In this document: positions 17,559-27,029 of the stretch, piece after piece | How positions within the stretch are numbered: position 1 is the stretch's first letter | Layout of the letters: the number at the start of each line of letters is the position of its first letter | NCBI GenBank assembly: GCA_943846685.1 | Contig: OX044363.1 | Location: 186,001 to 250,000 of the forward strand | Reading direction: 5' to 3' | DNA length: 64,000 nt | Origin: an uncultured Pseudomonadales bacterium | Lineage (GTDB): Bacteria > Pseudomonadota > Gammaproteobacteria > Pseudomonadales > Porticoccaceae | Notes under the pieces: generated by a model | Databases searched by the model: none | Seen by the model: the letters and a program-made list of their open reading frames with translations, nothing else | Told to the model about the DNA's origin: nothing | Made by a program: the position numbers and the translations under genes

Positions 17559-18764
17559 TTGATGGGAACTCTCGAATTCCAAACGGTACTATTTAATTTC
17601 CACGACGTAATCTTGCTGATGACGGCGATGCAGTGCCTGTTTTGCTTTTTGTTGCTGTCTGCAACCGCTTTTCGCAACAACATCAGCATACTTTTCTTCG
17701 CCCTATTTCTATTTGCCCATGCCCTGATCCCAATCAATGAGCTGATGATGTGGGGGGCAGACTTTAAGTTTATCGCCCGCGAGAAAGTCCCAAGCCTGTA
17801 TTTCATTCCCGCTATCGCCTATTACGTCGATGGTGCCCTGCTGTTTTTATGCTTTAAATCATTGGTATTTAGGGGTTTTTCTCTCTCCAAATTTGATCTG
17901 CTGCACCTGATTCCACTATTGGTCTACGCGATCTTTATCTGGACGGCATTCTACAGCCAGCCCCAGGAACAGCGCCTGGCGATGATTAATTCCGAGACCT
18001 TTGTCTACAGCGCCAACTATGTCTATATGGAATTCTTTAGCAAGTGGGTGAGAGTTTTCTACGGCATTGGCTGTTACGTATTGATCAGTCGCTATAGTAG
18101 CCTGCTGCAAAACACCAACTCGAATATGGAGAAAGTCCATATCTCCTGGCTGCGCGCTCTAGTTATCGGCTTTTTAATGGTGATGATTTCAGAGATGCTT
18201 CTTATCGGCGCCAAGATCACCAATGTGTTTACCGGCTTTAGTTTTGCACAGGCACAGCTGAGTAATATCGGACTCACCGGTTACTACATTACCTTTGCAC
18301 TGGTAAATTTGCTGGTGTTCACCGCCGTTCGCTACTTCGGTGCCTTCGAGCAGGTTAGTGAACCAGTTGTCAGTCAGAAAACCAGTGAGGAAGAATTTAT
18401 ACAGCCGGAACTGGCAGCACAGGTAGACGAGGGAATCCGCAGAGACAAGATCTATATGGAACCGGATATTACTCTCGACAGTCTGGCAGAGTCGCTAAAT
18501 ATTATGCCCCGTGACCTGTCGATGTTGATCAACCGCCACTTCGGCATTAACTACTATGAATTTATCAACCGTTACCGTATTGAAGAAGCTAAGCGAATAC
18601 TTACTTCTGCCGAATATAAAAATACCACGATCACCGATATCTATTTGGAAGTCGGCTTTAACAGCAAGTCGGTTTTCTATACCTTCTTTAAGAAGATTGA
18701 AGGTATAACTCCTACCCAGTATCGCCAGAATCCAGATCAGCCATCAGACAGCGCTGAGCTTTAA
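17559..18764 (+). CDS. Membrane-anchored AraC-family transcriptional regulator
   Basis: A 401-residue protein whose first two thirds hold about seven hydrophobic helices (for example residues 8-30, 37-55, 75-95, and further ones to about 265). The C-terminal 110 residues are an AraC-type double helix-turn-helix (SLAESLNIMPRDLSMLINRHFG, then the signature around ITDIYLEVGFNSKSVFY and GITPTQYR). Such proteins sense at the membrane and bind DNA on the cytoplasmic side. It is the only plus-strand gene between minus-strand utilisation genes, so it is the best local candidate for controlling the glucan locus. The ligand is unknown. Confidence 0.85.
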   Translation: MMGTLEFQTVLFNFHDVILLMTAMQCLFCFLLLSATAFRNNISILFFALFLFAHALIPINELMMWGADFKFIAREKVPSLYFIPAIAYYVDGALLFLCFKSLVFRGFSLSKFDLLHLIPLLVYAIFIWTAFYSQPQEQRLAMINSETFVYSANYVYMEFFSKWVRVFYGIGCYVLISRYSSLLQNTNSNMEKVHISWLRALVIGFLMVMISEMLLIGAKITNVFTGFSFAQAQLSNIGLTGYYITFALVNLLVFTAVRYFGAFEQVSEPVVSQKTSEEEFIQPELAAQVDEGIRRDKIYMEPDITLDSLAESLNIMPRDLSMLINRHFGINYYEFINRYRIEEAKRILTSAEYKNTTITDIYLEVGFNSKSVFYTFFKKIEGITPTQYRQNPDQPSDSAEL

Positions 18765-18823
18765 AAACAGTCTCTTAAAAAGCTATTCTTTAAAAGCTAT
18801 CCTTAAAAATCCTATACATAAAA

Positions 18824-18849
18824 AAACCGGCTACCAAGGCAGCCGGTTT
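18824..18849. terminator. Bidirectional terminator hairpin
   Basis: Arms AAACCGGCT (18824-18832) and AGCCGGTTT (18841-18849), with A-rich sequence on the left side, lie between the convergent araC-type gene and GH30 gene. Confidence 0.75.
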
Positions 18850-18880
18850 GTGCAATCTATCTAAGGTATTTAGTAGCGAA

Positions 18881-20359
18881 CTAGTAAACCAATGTCTGCA
18901 TCGCGCGAGGCGGGATAGTCAGCTTGGTCTGCTGTTCACCGACAAAGAAGTTATAGTTAACCGCTTCATCTGTATGGTTCATCACGATAGTCGCCATCTG
19001 GTTATCTTCATTGATAAACGAAGTGGCCAGTAAAAAGCTGCGGCTACTGCTAGTGCTCATACGCTGGGCTTGTGGGCGAACAAATTTGGAGAAGTGGCCC
19101 AAATAATAGTAGGTTGGCGTGTAAATCAGCTCACCTGTTCGCGTATCAGCGTGAATAGGCGCAAAACAGAAGTTCTGCACATGATTGGGTCCGCCAGTGT
19201 GGTCGAGCAAAATGTTCCAATCAGTCCAACCCACAGTACCGCGGTTAAAATCGTTGATCATTGAGTGGCCATAGCGCTCGGCATTTGGCCAGTGCTGGTA
19301 GCGGTCGGCACTAAAGTTTTCATTAGTCCCCTCGGTAAACAGCAGATTTTTGGTCGGGTAAGACTCGTGAACCAGCGCTAGATTGTCGTGCATAGTCTCG
19401 CCACCGGCCCAGGTTTCATACCAGTGAAAACCTATACCCCAAGCGTATTTCGCCGCTTCTGGGTCTTCGAAAATTACATTGGCACGACGGGTAATCAGGT
19501 CGCGGTTATGATCCCAGACAACGATTTTCTTATCGCCCAAACCTTCACGCTCAAGCACAGGCCCGAGGTGATTCTTAAGAAAGTCACGCTCTTCTTCAGC
19601 GGTATAGATCATCGACTCCCAACGCTGCACGGCCATTGGCTCATTCTGGATAGTCACACCCCAAACCGGCATACCTTCGGCTTCATAGGCTTTGATAAAC
19701 TTGGCAAAATACATTGCCCAGGTTTCGTAGTACTCGGGTAACAACTTGCCGCCGCGCAACATATTATTGTTGCTCTTCATAAAGGCCGGAGCACTCCAGG
19801 GGCTAGCATAGAAGGTTATATCGCCGCCGGCAGCTTCTGTTGCGCGCTTGATCATTGGGATTCGGAACTCGCGGTCCTTATCAATATTAAAGGTCTCTAG
19901 AGACTTATCACCCTCTTCAATATAGGTGTGGCTACCGCTGCCAAAGTCCGAGCTGTGAATGGAAGTGCGAACCACGGTGTAACCAATACCGTCCTCTTTA
20001 TCAAAGTATGCTGTTAGCAGCTCTTCCTGCTTATCAGCAGGCAGCTTGGCAAATACTTCGGAACTGGCGTCGGTAATTGCGCCGCCGAAACCAAGCACTT
20101 TTTGGTAGCGCTTATTCGGGTTTACAAAGACCGAGACTTCATTTTCGAATGGCTGTACGCCCGGCTCAAAAGTAAGCTCATCGGTAAGGGTCAGGCGCTT
20201 ATCGGTATCCTTGGCGGTGGTATAGACAGTCACCCCCTGGAGATCCATCTTAGTCTGCTCTAGATTTAGTGCGGAATTTTCTTCTGAAGTACTCATATTT
20301 TCCTGACAAGCGGTTAAAAGAACTGTCAGCATTAAGCCTATAATTTTTATATTTTTCAT
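18881..20359 (-). CDS. GH30 family glucosidase/glucanase lipoprotein
   Basis: This 492-residue lipoprotein has lipobox LLTAC with C18. It shows the GH30 (beta/alpha)8 plus beta-sandwich layout, with acid/base E240 in VTIQNEP and nucleophile E343 in LLFTEGTNE. AAGGGTG precedes ATG 20359. GH30 subfamilies 1 and 3 include beta-1,6-glucanases and beta-glucosidases. In a laminarin locus, removal of beta-1,6 branches is the obvious role, though specificity is inferred from context only. It is the last gene of a minus-strand run FecI, FecR, MFS, TonB-STN, GH30. The 264-bp gap before it carries its own half-palindrome, so it may have its own promoter. Confidence 0.87.
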   Translation of the reverse strand: MKNIKIIGLMLTVLLTACQENMSTSEENSALNLEQTKMDLQGVTVYTTAKDTDKRLTLTDELTFEPGVQPFENEVSVFVNPNKRYQKVLGFGGAITDASSEVFAKLPADKQEELLTAYFDKEDGIGYTVVRTSIHSSDFGSGSHTYIEEGDKSLETFNIDKDREFRIPMIKRATEAAGGDITFYASPWSAPAFMKSNNNMLRGGKLLPEYYETWAMYFAKFIKAYEAEGMPVWGVTIQNEPMAVQRWESMIYTAEEERDFLKNHLGPVLEREGLGDKKIVVWDHNRDLITRRANVIFEDPEAAKYAWGIGFHWYETWAGGETMHDNLALVHESYPTKNLLFTEGTNENFSADRYQHWPNAERYGHSMINDFNRGTVGWTDWNILLDHTGGPNHVQNFCFAPIHADTRTGELIYTPTYYYLGHFSKFVRPQAQRMSTSSSRSFLLATSFINEDNQMATIVMNHTDEAVNYNFFVGEQQTKLTIPPRAMQTLVY

Positions 20360-20468
20360 TAACTAAACACCCTTACTCGTTATTATCAGCGGGCTTTGAT
20401 TAGCTTGGGCCAAATCAAGCGCGCGTATTTTTTCTATCATCCATACTAGTGAAATTTAAATACAAGTT

Positions 20469-20478
20469 GTCCGAGTTA
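20469..20478. promoter_or_regulatory. Half-site GTCCGAGTTA upstream of GH30
   Basis: About 110 bp upstream of the GH30 start. It matches one arm of the palindrome at 17244. A single half-site of ten bases could be chance. Confidence 0.25.
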
Positions 20479-20578
20479 GCGCAAATACGTAAACCCGAAC
20501 CTTTTTTAAGCTGAATTAAGTGTTTGGAAAATGCATTTACCTCTATAGAGCGAAATAAGCCTCTTTAGTCTATCTAGC

Positions 20579-20617
20579 CTCTTTAACCTCTTTAACCTCT
20601 TTAACCTCTTTAACCTA
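20579..20617. repeat. Short tandem repeat CCTCTTTAAC, about four copies
   Basis: A 10-bp unit repeated in tandem directly after the stop codon of the TonB-STN gene. It could be a slippage tract; no function is evident. Confidence 0.8.
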
Positions 20618-20623
20618 TTAGAT

Positions 20624-23449
20624 TTAACTTCCAGCAAACAAATAGTTAAATTTCAGTCCGAAGGTACGCGGAGCCAGATAAGTGGCGACCAGCCCATCTT
20701 CAGTAATAACATTCCCCGAATCTATCTTTACATCCTCATCAGTGGCGTTATCAACGAACATTGAAACCAGCCAATTTGCAGAGACAGGCCTAAATGTAAG
20801 ACTTAAATCATACATCTGGTAGGGTCTCTGCACGCCCAAATCAGCACCGCCATCAGGCAGTCTGTTAAAAATTCCGGCAGCCAACTTATCGCGGTTATAG
20901 ATATCCAAAAAATATCTATCCGAGGCTCTAGCAACTACGCGAGGTGAAACAATCCCCCAGTCATAGATAAAATCATGACTGTAAGAGAGGGTAAGTTTCC
21001 AATTTGGTAATCGCGGAGGGCTATTGCCCGATAGTTCAACCGGATCTTCTGGAGACGATGACATCTCAGAGACAAAGGGATTAAACAGATCGCCAAACAA
21101 TGTGTCAGGAATTTCAAACTGATCAAAGTAGGCATCGGTCAAGGCCAAGCTTACTTGCAGGCGGTCTATATCTGTCAGCGCCCAATCAAGTTCTAACTCC
21201 AGGCCTCGAATAGTTGCCGCAGAGGCATTCCGCACCACGGTACTACCACCGGTATCAGCAACACCATCATTATTAATATCCAGTCGATCTTCATTAGAGA
21301 ACTGAAGATTGTTGTAGTTGGCTCGAAATAGCGCGACATTAAATCGCAAGCTATCATCCAGATATTGGGATTTAAACCCGAGCTCAAAATTGGTCACCGT
21401 CTCGGGCTCAACATAGTTTCCGGCATCCTGAATATGCCCGGATTTAAACCCTGTTGAAACAGAGGCGAAATACATCAGATGCTCGGAGGGACTGAATTCA
21501 TAGTTGATAAGTCCGCTGACATTTTCCCATGTGACTGACAAATCATTGACCTGCCGTACCCAGCAGGGCTCATCACCAATGCCCTGATTGCTGCCATTAT
21601 CATGAAAAGTGCCATTATCAATAGCCTGCTGGGTGGCAGCATCGGCATAAATTTGCTCTGGCGCTGGCGCCCCAGGCCCAATCGACCCGACCTCAGTATA
21701 GGGACCCAGCAGAGAGGTCACTCGGCAATTAACGGCTCGACCACCACGATCCGACTTGGTATCTCTGGTATGTCTTGCACCCAGCGTTAGCCGCTTGAAC
21801 TGATCAATATCATAGGTCGCCTGGGCAAACACCCCCAGTGACTTAACCCGTCGATCGGGTTGGATCGCATAGGAAACTGCAGCGCCATCAAAGTTGCTAA
21901 TCCAACTTGTCGCGCCCTCGGGGTATCTGCCGCCACCCGCATTTTGCTGGTCGACTGCAAAGACAATTTTATTATTCTCACGCGAGTGAAAAGTACCCAC
22001 CAACCACCGCAGCCGCTCGCTATCATCATTCATTAACTGCAGTTCATGGGAGCTAAACCGAAAATCAGAGCTGTGGGTACGCTGCTGTTCAAAACTGCTG
22101 CTGCGGCCATTGTCAGCATCAACAATCTGTTCACGTTTCATCTGCGACTGGCCATACAGATAACGCAGCGAATATTTAGAGGCTTTGTAATCTAGCTGAG
22201 AGCGCAAAGTCTCATTGCTGAGATCGAGAAAAGATGGGCTGTCAGAAACTACTGCTCTAATACCCTGGGCAACCAGAGTAGGGTCTAACTGAGCGAGTCC
22301 GGTGCCCTGATCGCGGTATTTCTCAATACTGGTCAACGCGCTAAAGTTATCTGAAGGCTGCCACAGCGAGGAAATTCTCCAGCTTCGCTTATCCGCCATC
22401 TCCGGGCCATCCTGCCCATAGTCGACAGCCTGATCATAATCGGTCAATTGATCTGAAGCTGTCGGATAATGAGGGCCAAGCCCTAAATAATTATCCACAA
22501 GTTCAGTGTATGAATCATGCTGCTGGGTAGCGCCGGCAAAACGTAACCCGAATTCGTCAGTGATTGGCATATCCAAAGCGCCGCGCAATTCGCGGTGATT
22601 AAAGTCGCCAAATACAGTGGAGAAATTACCATTTAAAACATCTAGTGATGGCTTTTGGTTATAAATATTAACACTGCCAGACGTTGAATTGCGGCCGAGC
22701 AGCGTGCCCTGGGGACCGCGCAAGACCTCAACGCGGTCTATATCGTAAAGTAACGCTGCGGCTGCCTGTGATCTGGGAGAGTAAATACCATCGACATGAA
22801 TTGACACTGGGCCATCGGCAATTTCCGTGATGTTGGTTGAACCCACTCCACGCAATTGCACTAGCATCGCAGCCTGAGACGCTGTGCTGGTCATCTCAAG
22901 TCCGGGCACCATATAGGCGAGTTCTTCCAAGTTCGAAACACCGCTAGAGTCCAATCCCGGCTGATCAAATACCGAGACCGCAATAGGTGTTTTTTGTAGG
23001 TCTGTCGCTCTGCCAGCGGCAGTAACGATAATTTCTTGCAGATAGGTATCTTCAGGCGCCAGATTAATGTCGAGCGCATAGTTATTATCTTTAGAGGCTA
23101 ATCTATCAGCAGAGATCGACACCGCCGTGTCATTGATAATTTTATACTGTAGTCCACTACCCTCGAGCAGCAAGTTGAGGGCTTCTGTTCTGGTGAAAGA
23201 TCCCTTTATGCCTGGTATGACATGCCGCTGTAACTCTGCACTGGTACCAATAATATTGATGTCCGCTTGCAGTGAAAATGCAACCAGACCCAATTCCAAA
23301 GACTGGGGTGGGATATTAAAATCGGTCTTAGGCTGATCTGAGTCAGCAATGCTGTGATGAATAAGCCCAAAATTTAGCGCGAGCGAGATCGCTACTACAA
23401 CTAAAATATGTTGCGGCACCTTCCTCCCCACCTTCTTCGATCTTTTCAT
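20624..23449 (-). CDS. TonB-dependent receptor with N-terminal STN signalling domain
   Basis: Start taken at the third codon (ATG 23449); the longer frame begins with TTG. A signal peptide is followed by a Secretin/TonB short N-terminal (STN) domain at about 40-110 (FNIPPQSLELGLVAFSLQA). The plug follows at about 140-260 (EIIVTAAG, DRVEVLRGPQGTLLGRNSTSG), then the barrel, which ends FNYLFAGS. STN domains talk to an inner-membrane FecR, and a fecI-fecR pair lies 1.9 kb upstream in the same direction. The receptor therefore likely triggers an ECF sigma cascade when ligand binds. Its plug style resembles siderophore-type receptors more than the three Caulobacter-type ones here, so the ligand may be a sugar or an iron or other complex. 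Confidence 0.88.
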   Translation of the reverse strand: MKRSKKVGRKVPQHILVVVAISLALNFGLIHHSIADSDQPKTDFNIPPQSLELGLVAFSLQADINIIGTSAELQRHVIPGIKGSFTRTEALNLLLEGSGLQYKIINDTAVSISADRLASKDNNYALDINLAPEDTYLQEIIVTAAGRATDLQKTPIAVSVFDQPGLDSSGVSNLEELAYMVPGLEMTSTASQAAMLVQLRGVGSTNITEIADGPVSIHVDGIYSPRSQAAAALLYDIDRVEVLRGPQGTLLGRNSTSGSVNIYNQKPSLDVLNGNFSTVFGDFNHRELRGALDMPITDEFGLRFAGATQQHDSYTELVDNYLGLGPHYPTASDQLTDYDQAVDYGQDGPEMADKRSWRISSLWQPSDNFSALTSIEKYRDQGTGLAQLDPTLVAQGIRAVVSDSPSFLDLSNETLRSQLDYKASKYSLRYLYGQSQMKREQIVDADNGRSSSFEQQRTHSSDFRFSSHELQLMNDDSERLRWLVGTFHSRENNKIVFAVDQQNAGGGRYPEGATSWISNFDGAAVSYAIQPDRRVKSLGVFAQATYDIDQFKRLTLGARHTRDTKSDRGGRAVNCRVTSLLGPYTEVGSIGPGAPAPEQIYADAATQQAIDNGTFHDNGSNQGIGDEPCWVRQVNDLSVTWENVSGLINYEFSPSEHLMYFASVSTGFKSGHIQDAGNYVEPETVTNFELGFKSQYLDDSLRFNVALFRANYNNLQFSNEDRLDINNDGVADTGGSTVVRNASAATIRGLELELDWALTDIDRLQVSLALTDAYFDQFEIPDTLFGDLFNPFVSEMSSSPEDPVELSGNSPPRLPNWKLTLSYSHDFIYDWGIVSPRVVARASDRYFLDIYNRDKLAAGIFNRLPDGGADLGVQRPYQMYDLSLTFRPVSANWLVSMFVDNATDEDVKIDSGNVITEDGLVATYLAPRTFGLKFNYLFAGS

Positions 23450-23492
23450 AAGCAAAAATTAATGGCGTGGTTACCCACTGCCTTGCTTTATT

Positions 23493-23538
23493 AATTTTAT
23501 TATTAATTTTATTATTAATTTTATTATTATTTTTATAG
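23493..23538. repeat. AT-rich tandem repeat (TTTATTATTAA-type, about three units)
   Basis: Three head-to-tail copies of a roughly 15-base TTAATTTTATTATTA unit in the 300-bp gap upstream of the TonB-STN gene. It may alter promoter spacing by slippage. Confidence 0.7.
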
Positions 23539-23682
23539 TCCGTTGTTGAAGCCCTGCCAAGTGAGCTTATGTAAGTGCAATCTCTAACAATACACTTATG
23601 CATAGATTATTCAACGTTAAACTTTAAGATTAGCCTACGGTGTCCAAGCAATCCAGTCAAACCCAAAAGAAAAACCGGCTGC

Positions 23683-23712
23683 GGCTCTTTAGCGCAAGCG
23701 AGCTAAAGAGCC
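23683..23712 (-). terminator. Terminator hairpin after MFS gene
   Basis: Arms GGCTCTTTAGC and GCTAAAGAGCC (11 bp, 8-base loop) begin 38 bases after the MFS stop, with a T-rich run on the minus strand beyond. This would separate the transporter from the TonB gene. Confidence 0.7.
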
Positions 23713-23749
23713 TTAAACTGCTAACAGCGAATATTCACAGGCTACTGGA

Positions 23750-25183
23750 TTAACTATCTCCCTTAGCTGACCATAACTCTTCCATCTCTTCCAGGGTCTT
23801 ACCCTTGGTTTCAGGTACTAGCTTCCACACAAAGACCATTGCAACCACACAGAATGAGGCAAAGATAAAATAGGGCAGCGCGCCATTAAAGCTGCTCTGA
23901 TTTAACGCACTGTCATTTACCAACGGAAAGCTATTGGCGACCAACGCATTAAATAACCACTGTGCTGCAACCGCGATAGACATCGCCACACTGCGCACAT
24001 TATTGGGGAACATCTCAGACAACATCACCCAGACTACAGGGCCCATAGACATGGCAAATGATCCGATAAATACCAGAATAGCCAACAGGGAAATAACCCC
24101 CATCTGCTGGGTATAAATAGTCAGGCCGAGCACAGCTAGGCCAACAAACATACCAATGCTGCCACCGATAAACAGTGGCTTACGCCCCCAACTATCGACC
24201 TTATAAATGGCCACAAAGGTAAAGATCAGATTTACCGCACCCAGCCATAGCTGTTGCTTGAGTGCATCTTCCGGACCATAGCCCAGCGCATTACTAAAAA
24301 TTTCTGCGCCGTAATAGAGAATCGCATTAATACCGGTGATCTGCTGAAAAATCGATAACATCACGCCGAGGAACAGCGCAAAACCAATACCTTTGCCAAA
24401 CAGCACAGCCATATTGGGTGTTGAACTGTTGGCCAGCGATTCTTCAATATCAGAAAATTCTGAAGCCGCTTCCTGCTCGCTCGAAGTAATTCGGGCAAGT
24501 ACCGCTTTAGCCTCTTCAGTGCGCCCCTTTAAAATCAGCCAACGCGGACTGTGCGGTACAGTAAACATCAGCACCAGGAAGGCCAGAGCTGGCAATAGCT
24601 CAGACCAGAACATAATGCGCCAGCCCTCGCTGACATTGTGCTCATGAAGCTGCTCAAGTACCTCTGGCGCCATTCCATAAGTGTCGCCGCCACCAATAAA
24701 ATAGGTCGCCAGAAAAACCACAAAGAAACCAATAACCACCGCTAGCTGGTAGTAAGAGACCATACGGCCACGCATCTGCGGAGGCGCTATTTCAGCGATA
24801 TACATAGGTGCCGCCAGTGAGGCCATGCCCACGGCAAGTCCACCCAGAATCCGATAAAACGCTAACTGATCGAGGCTATCTGCAATACCGGAACCCCAGG
24901 CCGAAACCGAAAAAAGAGCTGCCGCAAGGATTAGGGTATATTTTCTACTGATACGCTTGGTCAAGTAGCCGCCAAGCAGCGCGCCTATGAGACAGCCGTA
25001 CAGGGCACTGCTCACTGCCCAGCCCTGCTCAGCGGGCGTAAAGTTAAAATACTCAGTGAAATACAGCTGGCTACCCGCAATCACACCAGTGTCATAGCCA
25101 AATAATAAGCCGCCTAATGCAGCGACAATCGTTATTTTAAAAATAGTAAGTGTTGCGCTACTGGAACTTGCGGCAGTATTCAT
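23750..25183 (-). CDS. MFS sugar porter (SP family, GalP/XylE/GlcP-like)
   Basis: A 477-residue inner-membrane transporter with twelve hydrophobic helices and the sugar-porter signatures: LLFGYDTGVIAGS near the N-terminus, GGLAVGMASLAAPMYIAEIAPPQMRGR in helix 4/5 as a region, SPRWL in the central loop, QQITGINAILYYG in helix 7, and PETKGKTLEE at the C-terminal end. It should import glucose or a short glucoside by proton symport. It is placed between fecR and the TonB-STN gene and followed by its own hairpin. The proximity to GH30 and GH3 lipoproteins fits uptake of the glucose they release. Confidence 0.88.
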   Translation of the reverse strand: MNTAASSSSATLTIFKITIVAALGGLLFGYDTGVIAGSQLYFTEYFNFTPAEQGWAVSSALYGCLIGALLGGYLTKRISRKYTLILAAALFSVSAWGSGIADSLDQLAFYRILGGLAVGMASLAAPMYIAEIAPPQMRGRMVSYYQLAVVIGFFVVFLATYFIGGGDTYGMAPEVLEQLHEHNVSEGWRIMFWSELLPALAFLVLMFTVPHSPRWLILKGRTEEAKAVLARITSSEQEAASEFSDIEESLANSSTPNMAVLFGKGIGFALFLGVMLSIFQQITGINAILYYGAEIFSNALGYGPEDALKQQLWLGAVNLIFTFVAIYKVDSWGRKPLFIGGSIGMFVGLAVLGLTIYTQQMGVISLLAILVFIGSFAMSMGPVVWVMLSEMFPNNVRSVAMSIAVAAQWLFNALVANSFPLVNDSALNQSSFNGALPYFIFASFCVVAMVFVWKLVPETKGKTLEEMEELWSAKGDS

Positions 25184-25302
25184 GGATCCCTCTGATATTT
25201 TTTATTTTTAGTTTTTATTATTGGTTTTTATTATTGATAGTCGTAAAACGTATTTAATTGGAGGTTAGCAGCTGGCTCCGGCAAGCGCGTAAATATCTTC
25301 GA

Positions 25303-26334
25303 CTATTTTTTGCGCAGGATAATCTTGTCAGAGACAACATGTACTTCAAGTGGCAAAGTTTGCGCCAACATTTGTGGTAGCTGAGCAACTTGATCCGTGC
25401 GTAATGTCATGGTGACTTTTACATCGGCGAGATCTTCAGACTGCAGTAATATCTTGCCCTCAAAGTAGCGACCCGCATCGGTGACAACATCTGCCAGTGA
25501 AATATCTCTATAGATAAGTCGGCCTAAACGCCAGGCGCCCAAGTCCGAAGGTGGTACAGCTGTCACAGACTCAAAGGCCCGGCCACTGGCCTTCACGACT
25601 TTCTGTCCCGCAGTTAAAACTGCATCTGGAAGGGAAACGGATAGGCTGTCTTTATTAGTCTGCCCAAAAACATTCACAACACCCTCTAAAACAGCAACGC
25701 TGACCACATCGCGTATCTTTTGCACATTAAACTGCGTACCCACCACCTCGACCGATACGTTATTAACTCGAACAAAAAATGGTTTTTGTCGATCGCTGGC
25801 AACATCAAAGAAGGCTTCTCCGCTGATCAGATCAACAGATCGCGTACTATCAGAAATACGCGAGCTAATTTGCGACTTTGCACCCAGTGTAATTTCACTG
25901 CTATCGGCCAGGATAATTGTTTTTATCTCTCCAGCCTGGGTACTGTAATAGGTAGTAATGGGCTCATTTGGTCTGAGCATCAACAGCAGTCCAACCGCGA
26001 CACAGACAACAGCAAAACCCATGGCATACTTTGGCGCCGCAACCAGTGATTTAATCGCTGCAACAGGTGCCGACAAGAAAGACTTTAGCTGAACTGAAAA
26101 AGGCTCTACCGAACGAGATAATGCAGCACCTTCAGCAGTGCCAGATACATCCCCTAGAGTCTGCCATACAAGCTCTATTTGCTCATAGGCTTGTTGATGA
26201 TCAACATGCTCTGACAACCAATCATTAAATTCCTGGCGATCTTTGGCAGACACATCAGCGGACTGCATAAGTGAAAACCACTCTGCCGCCTGCTCATTAA
26301 TCTGGTCTTGTAACTGCATAACTTTATCGCTCAT
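25303..26334 (-). CDS. FecR-type anti-sigma / sigma regulator
   Basis: A 343-residue protein. The N-terminal DUF4880-type cytoplasmic domain contains FNDWLSEHVDHQQAYEQ. One membrane helix lies at about 105-122. A periplasmic FecR domain and a C-terminal STN-like segment (LADVVTDAGRYFEGKI and on) follow. It relays ligand occupancy of an STN-bearing TonB receptor to the ECF sigma factor encoded just upstream. The ATG overlaps the fecI stop by four bases, so the two are coupled. Confidence 0.88.
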   Translation of the reverse strand: MSDKVMQLQDQINEQAAEWFSLMQSADVSAKDRQEFNDWLSEHVDHQQAYEQIELVWQTLGDVSGTAEGAALSRSVEPFSVQLKSFLSAPVAAIKSLVAAPKYAMGFAVVCVAVGLLLMLRPNEPITTYYSTQAGEIKTIILADSSEITLGAKSQISSRISDSTRSVDLISGEAFFDVASDRQKPFFVRVNNVSVEVVGTQFNVQKIRDVVSVAVLEGVVNVFGQTNKDSLSVSLPDAVLTAGQKVVKASGRAFESVTAVPPSDLGAWRLGRLIYRDISLADVVTDAGRYFEGKILLQSEDLADVKVTMTLRTDQVAQLPQMLAQTLPLEVHVVSDKIILRKK

Positions 26335-26858
26335 TTAGAATTCTGATCCATTTGTGCTTGTAACGCTTTCTGACAATCCAAAAGTGCTTTTTTAACATGT
26401 TTACGTACTACGGTTTCTGACAAGCCGACTGTTCGGGAAATCTGCGCATAGCTCAATCCATCAAACCGATTCATCAGCATTAATCGCCTGCGTTTTTTTG
26501 GCATCGCCCAGAGCGCTTTGACTACAAGGCTCATCTTTCGTTTACCATCGTTTATACGGTCTGGACTTAACTCTTCGACCACTGCACCTGCATCAAAAAC
26601 TGCATTAACATGTCTTTGACACACACCACCATGTCTTTTTTGATCAATAGCAATGTTATAACTAGTCTTATATAGCAGTGCCCTTGGGTTTTGAACATCC
26701 TTGAGGTCCATTTCAATCAACCGAGCAAAAGCCTCCTGCACAATATCCTGAGCCTCATCACTGCTAACATTAACTTTGTGAATAATATATCGACAAAGCT
26801 CTTTATGATGGCAGTTATAGACATCATGCATCTCTAGTTTTTGGCTATTCGCGGTCAT
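26331..26858 (-). CDS. FecI-type ECF sigma-70 factor
   Basis: Start taken at ATG 26858, preceded by GAAGGA; a longer frame to 26882 begins with TTG and has a poorer context. The 175-residue protein has sigma region 2 (DEAQDIVQEAFARL) and region 4 helix-turn-helix (GLSYAQISRTVGLSETVVRKHV). It would direct RNA polymerase to a few target promoters, most likely those of the neighbouring MFS, TonB-STN or GH30 genes. It is coupled to the fecR gene. Confidence 0.88.
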   Translation of the reverse strand: MTANSQKLEMHDVYNCHHKELCRYIIHKVNVSSDEAQDIVQEAFARLIEMDLKDVQNPRALLYKTSYNIAIDQKRHGGVCQRHVNAVFDAGAVVEELSPDRINDGKRKMSLVVKALWAMPKKRRRLMLMNRFDGLSYAQISRTVGLSETVVRKHVKKALLDCQKALQAQMDQNSK

Positions 26859-27029
26859 AGATCCTTCTCGACCAACGAGCAATACTTAAACATAGACAGT
26901 GCAACCCTCGAACCACTAGAAACGATTATTATAGTTATGTAGCTAAGACGTTTTAACACCGTAAATCCACTCCCTTTAAATGGCTGTCCTTAAAATGAAA
27001 GCTCTACAATGAGAATACGATAGTGAACG

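Noticed and set aside
17432..17806. 124-codon minus-strand frame upstream of and overlapping the AraC regulator
   Set aside because: Overlaps the clear regulator start in antisense and shows no recognisable domain.
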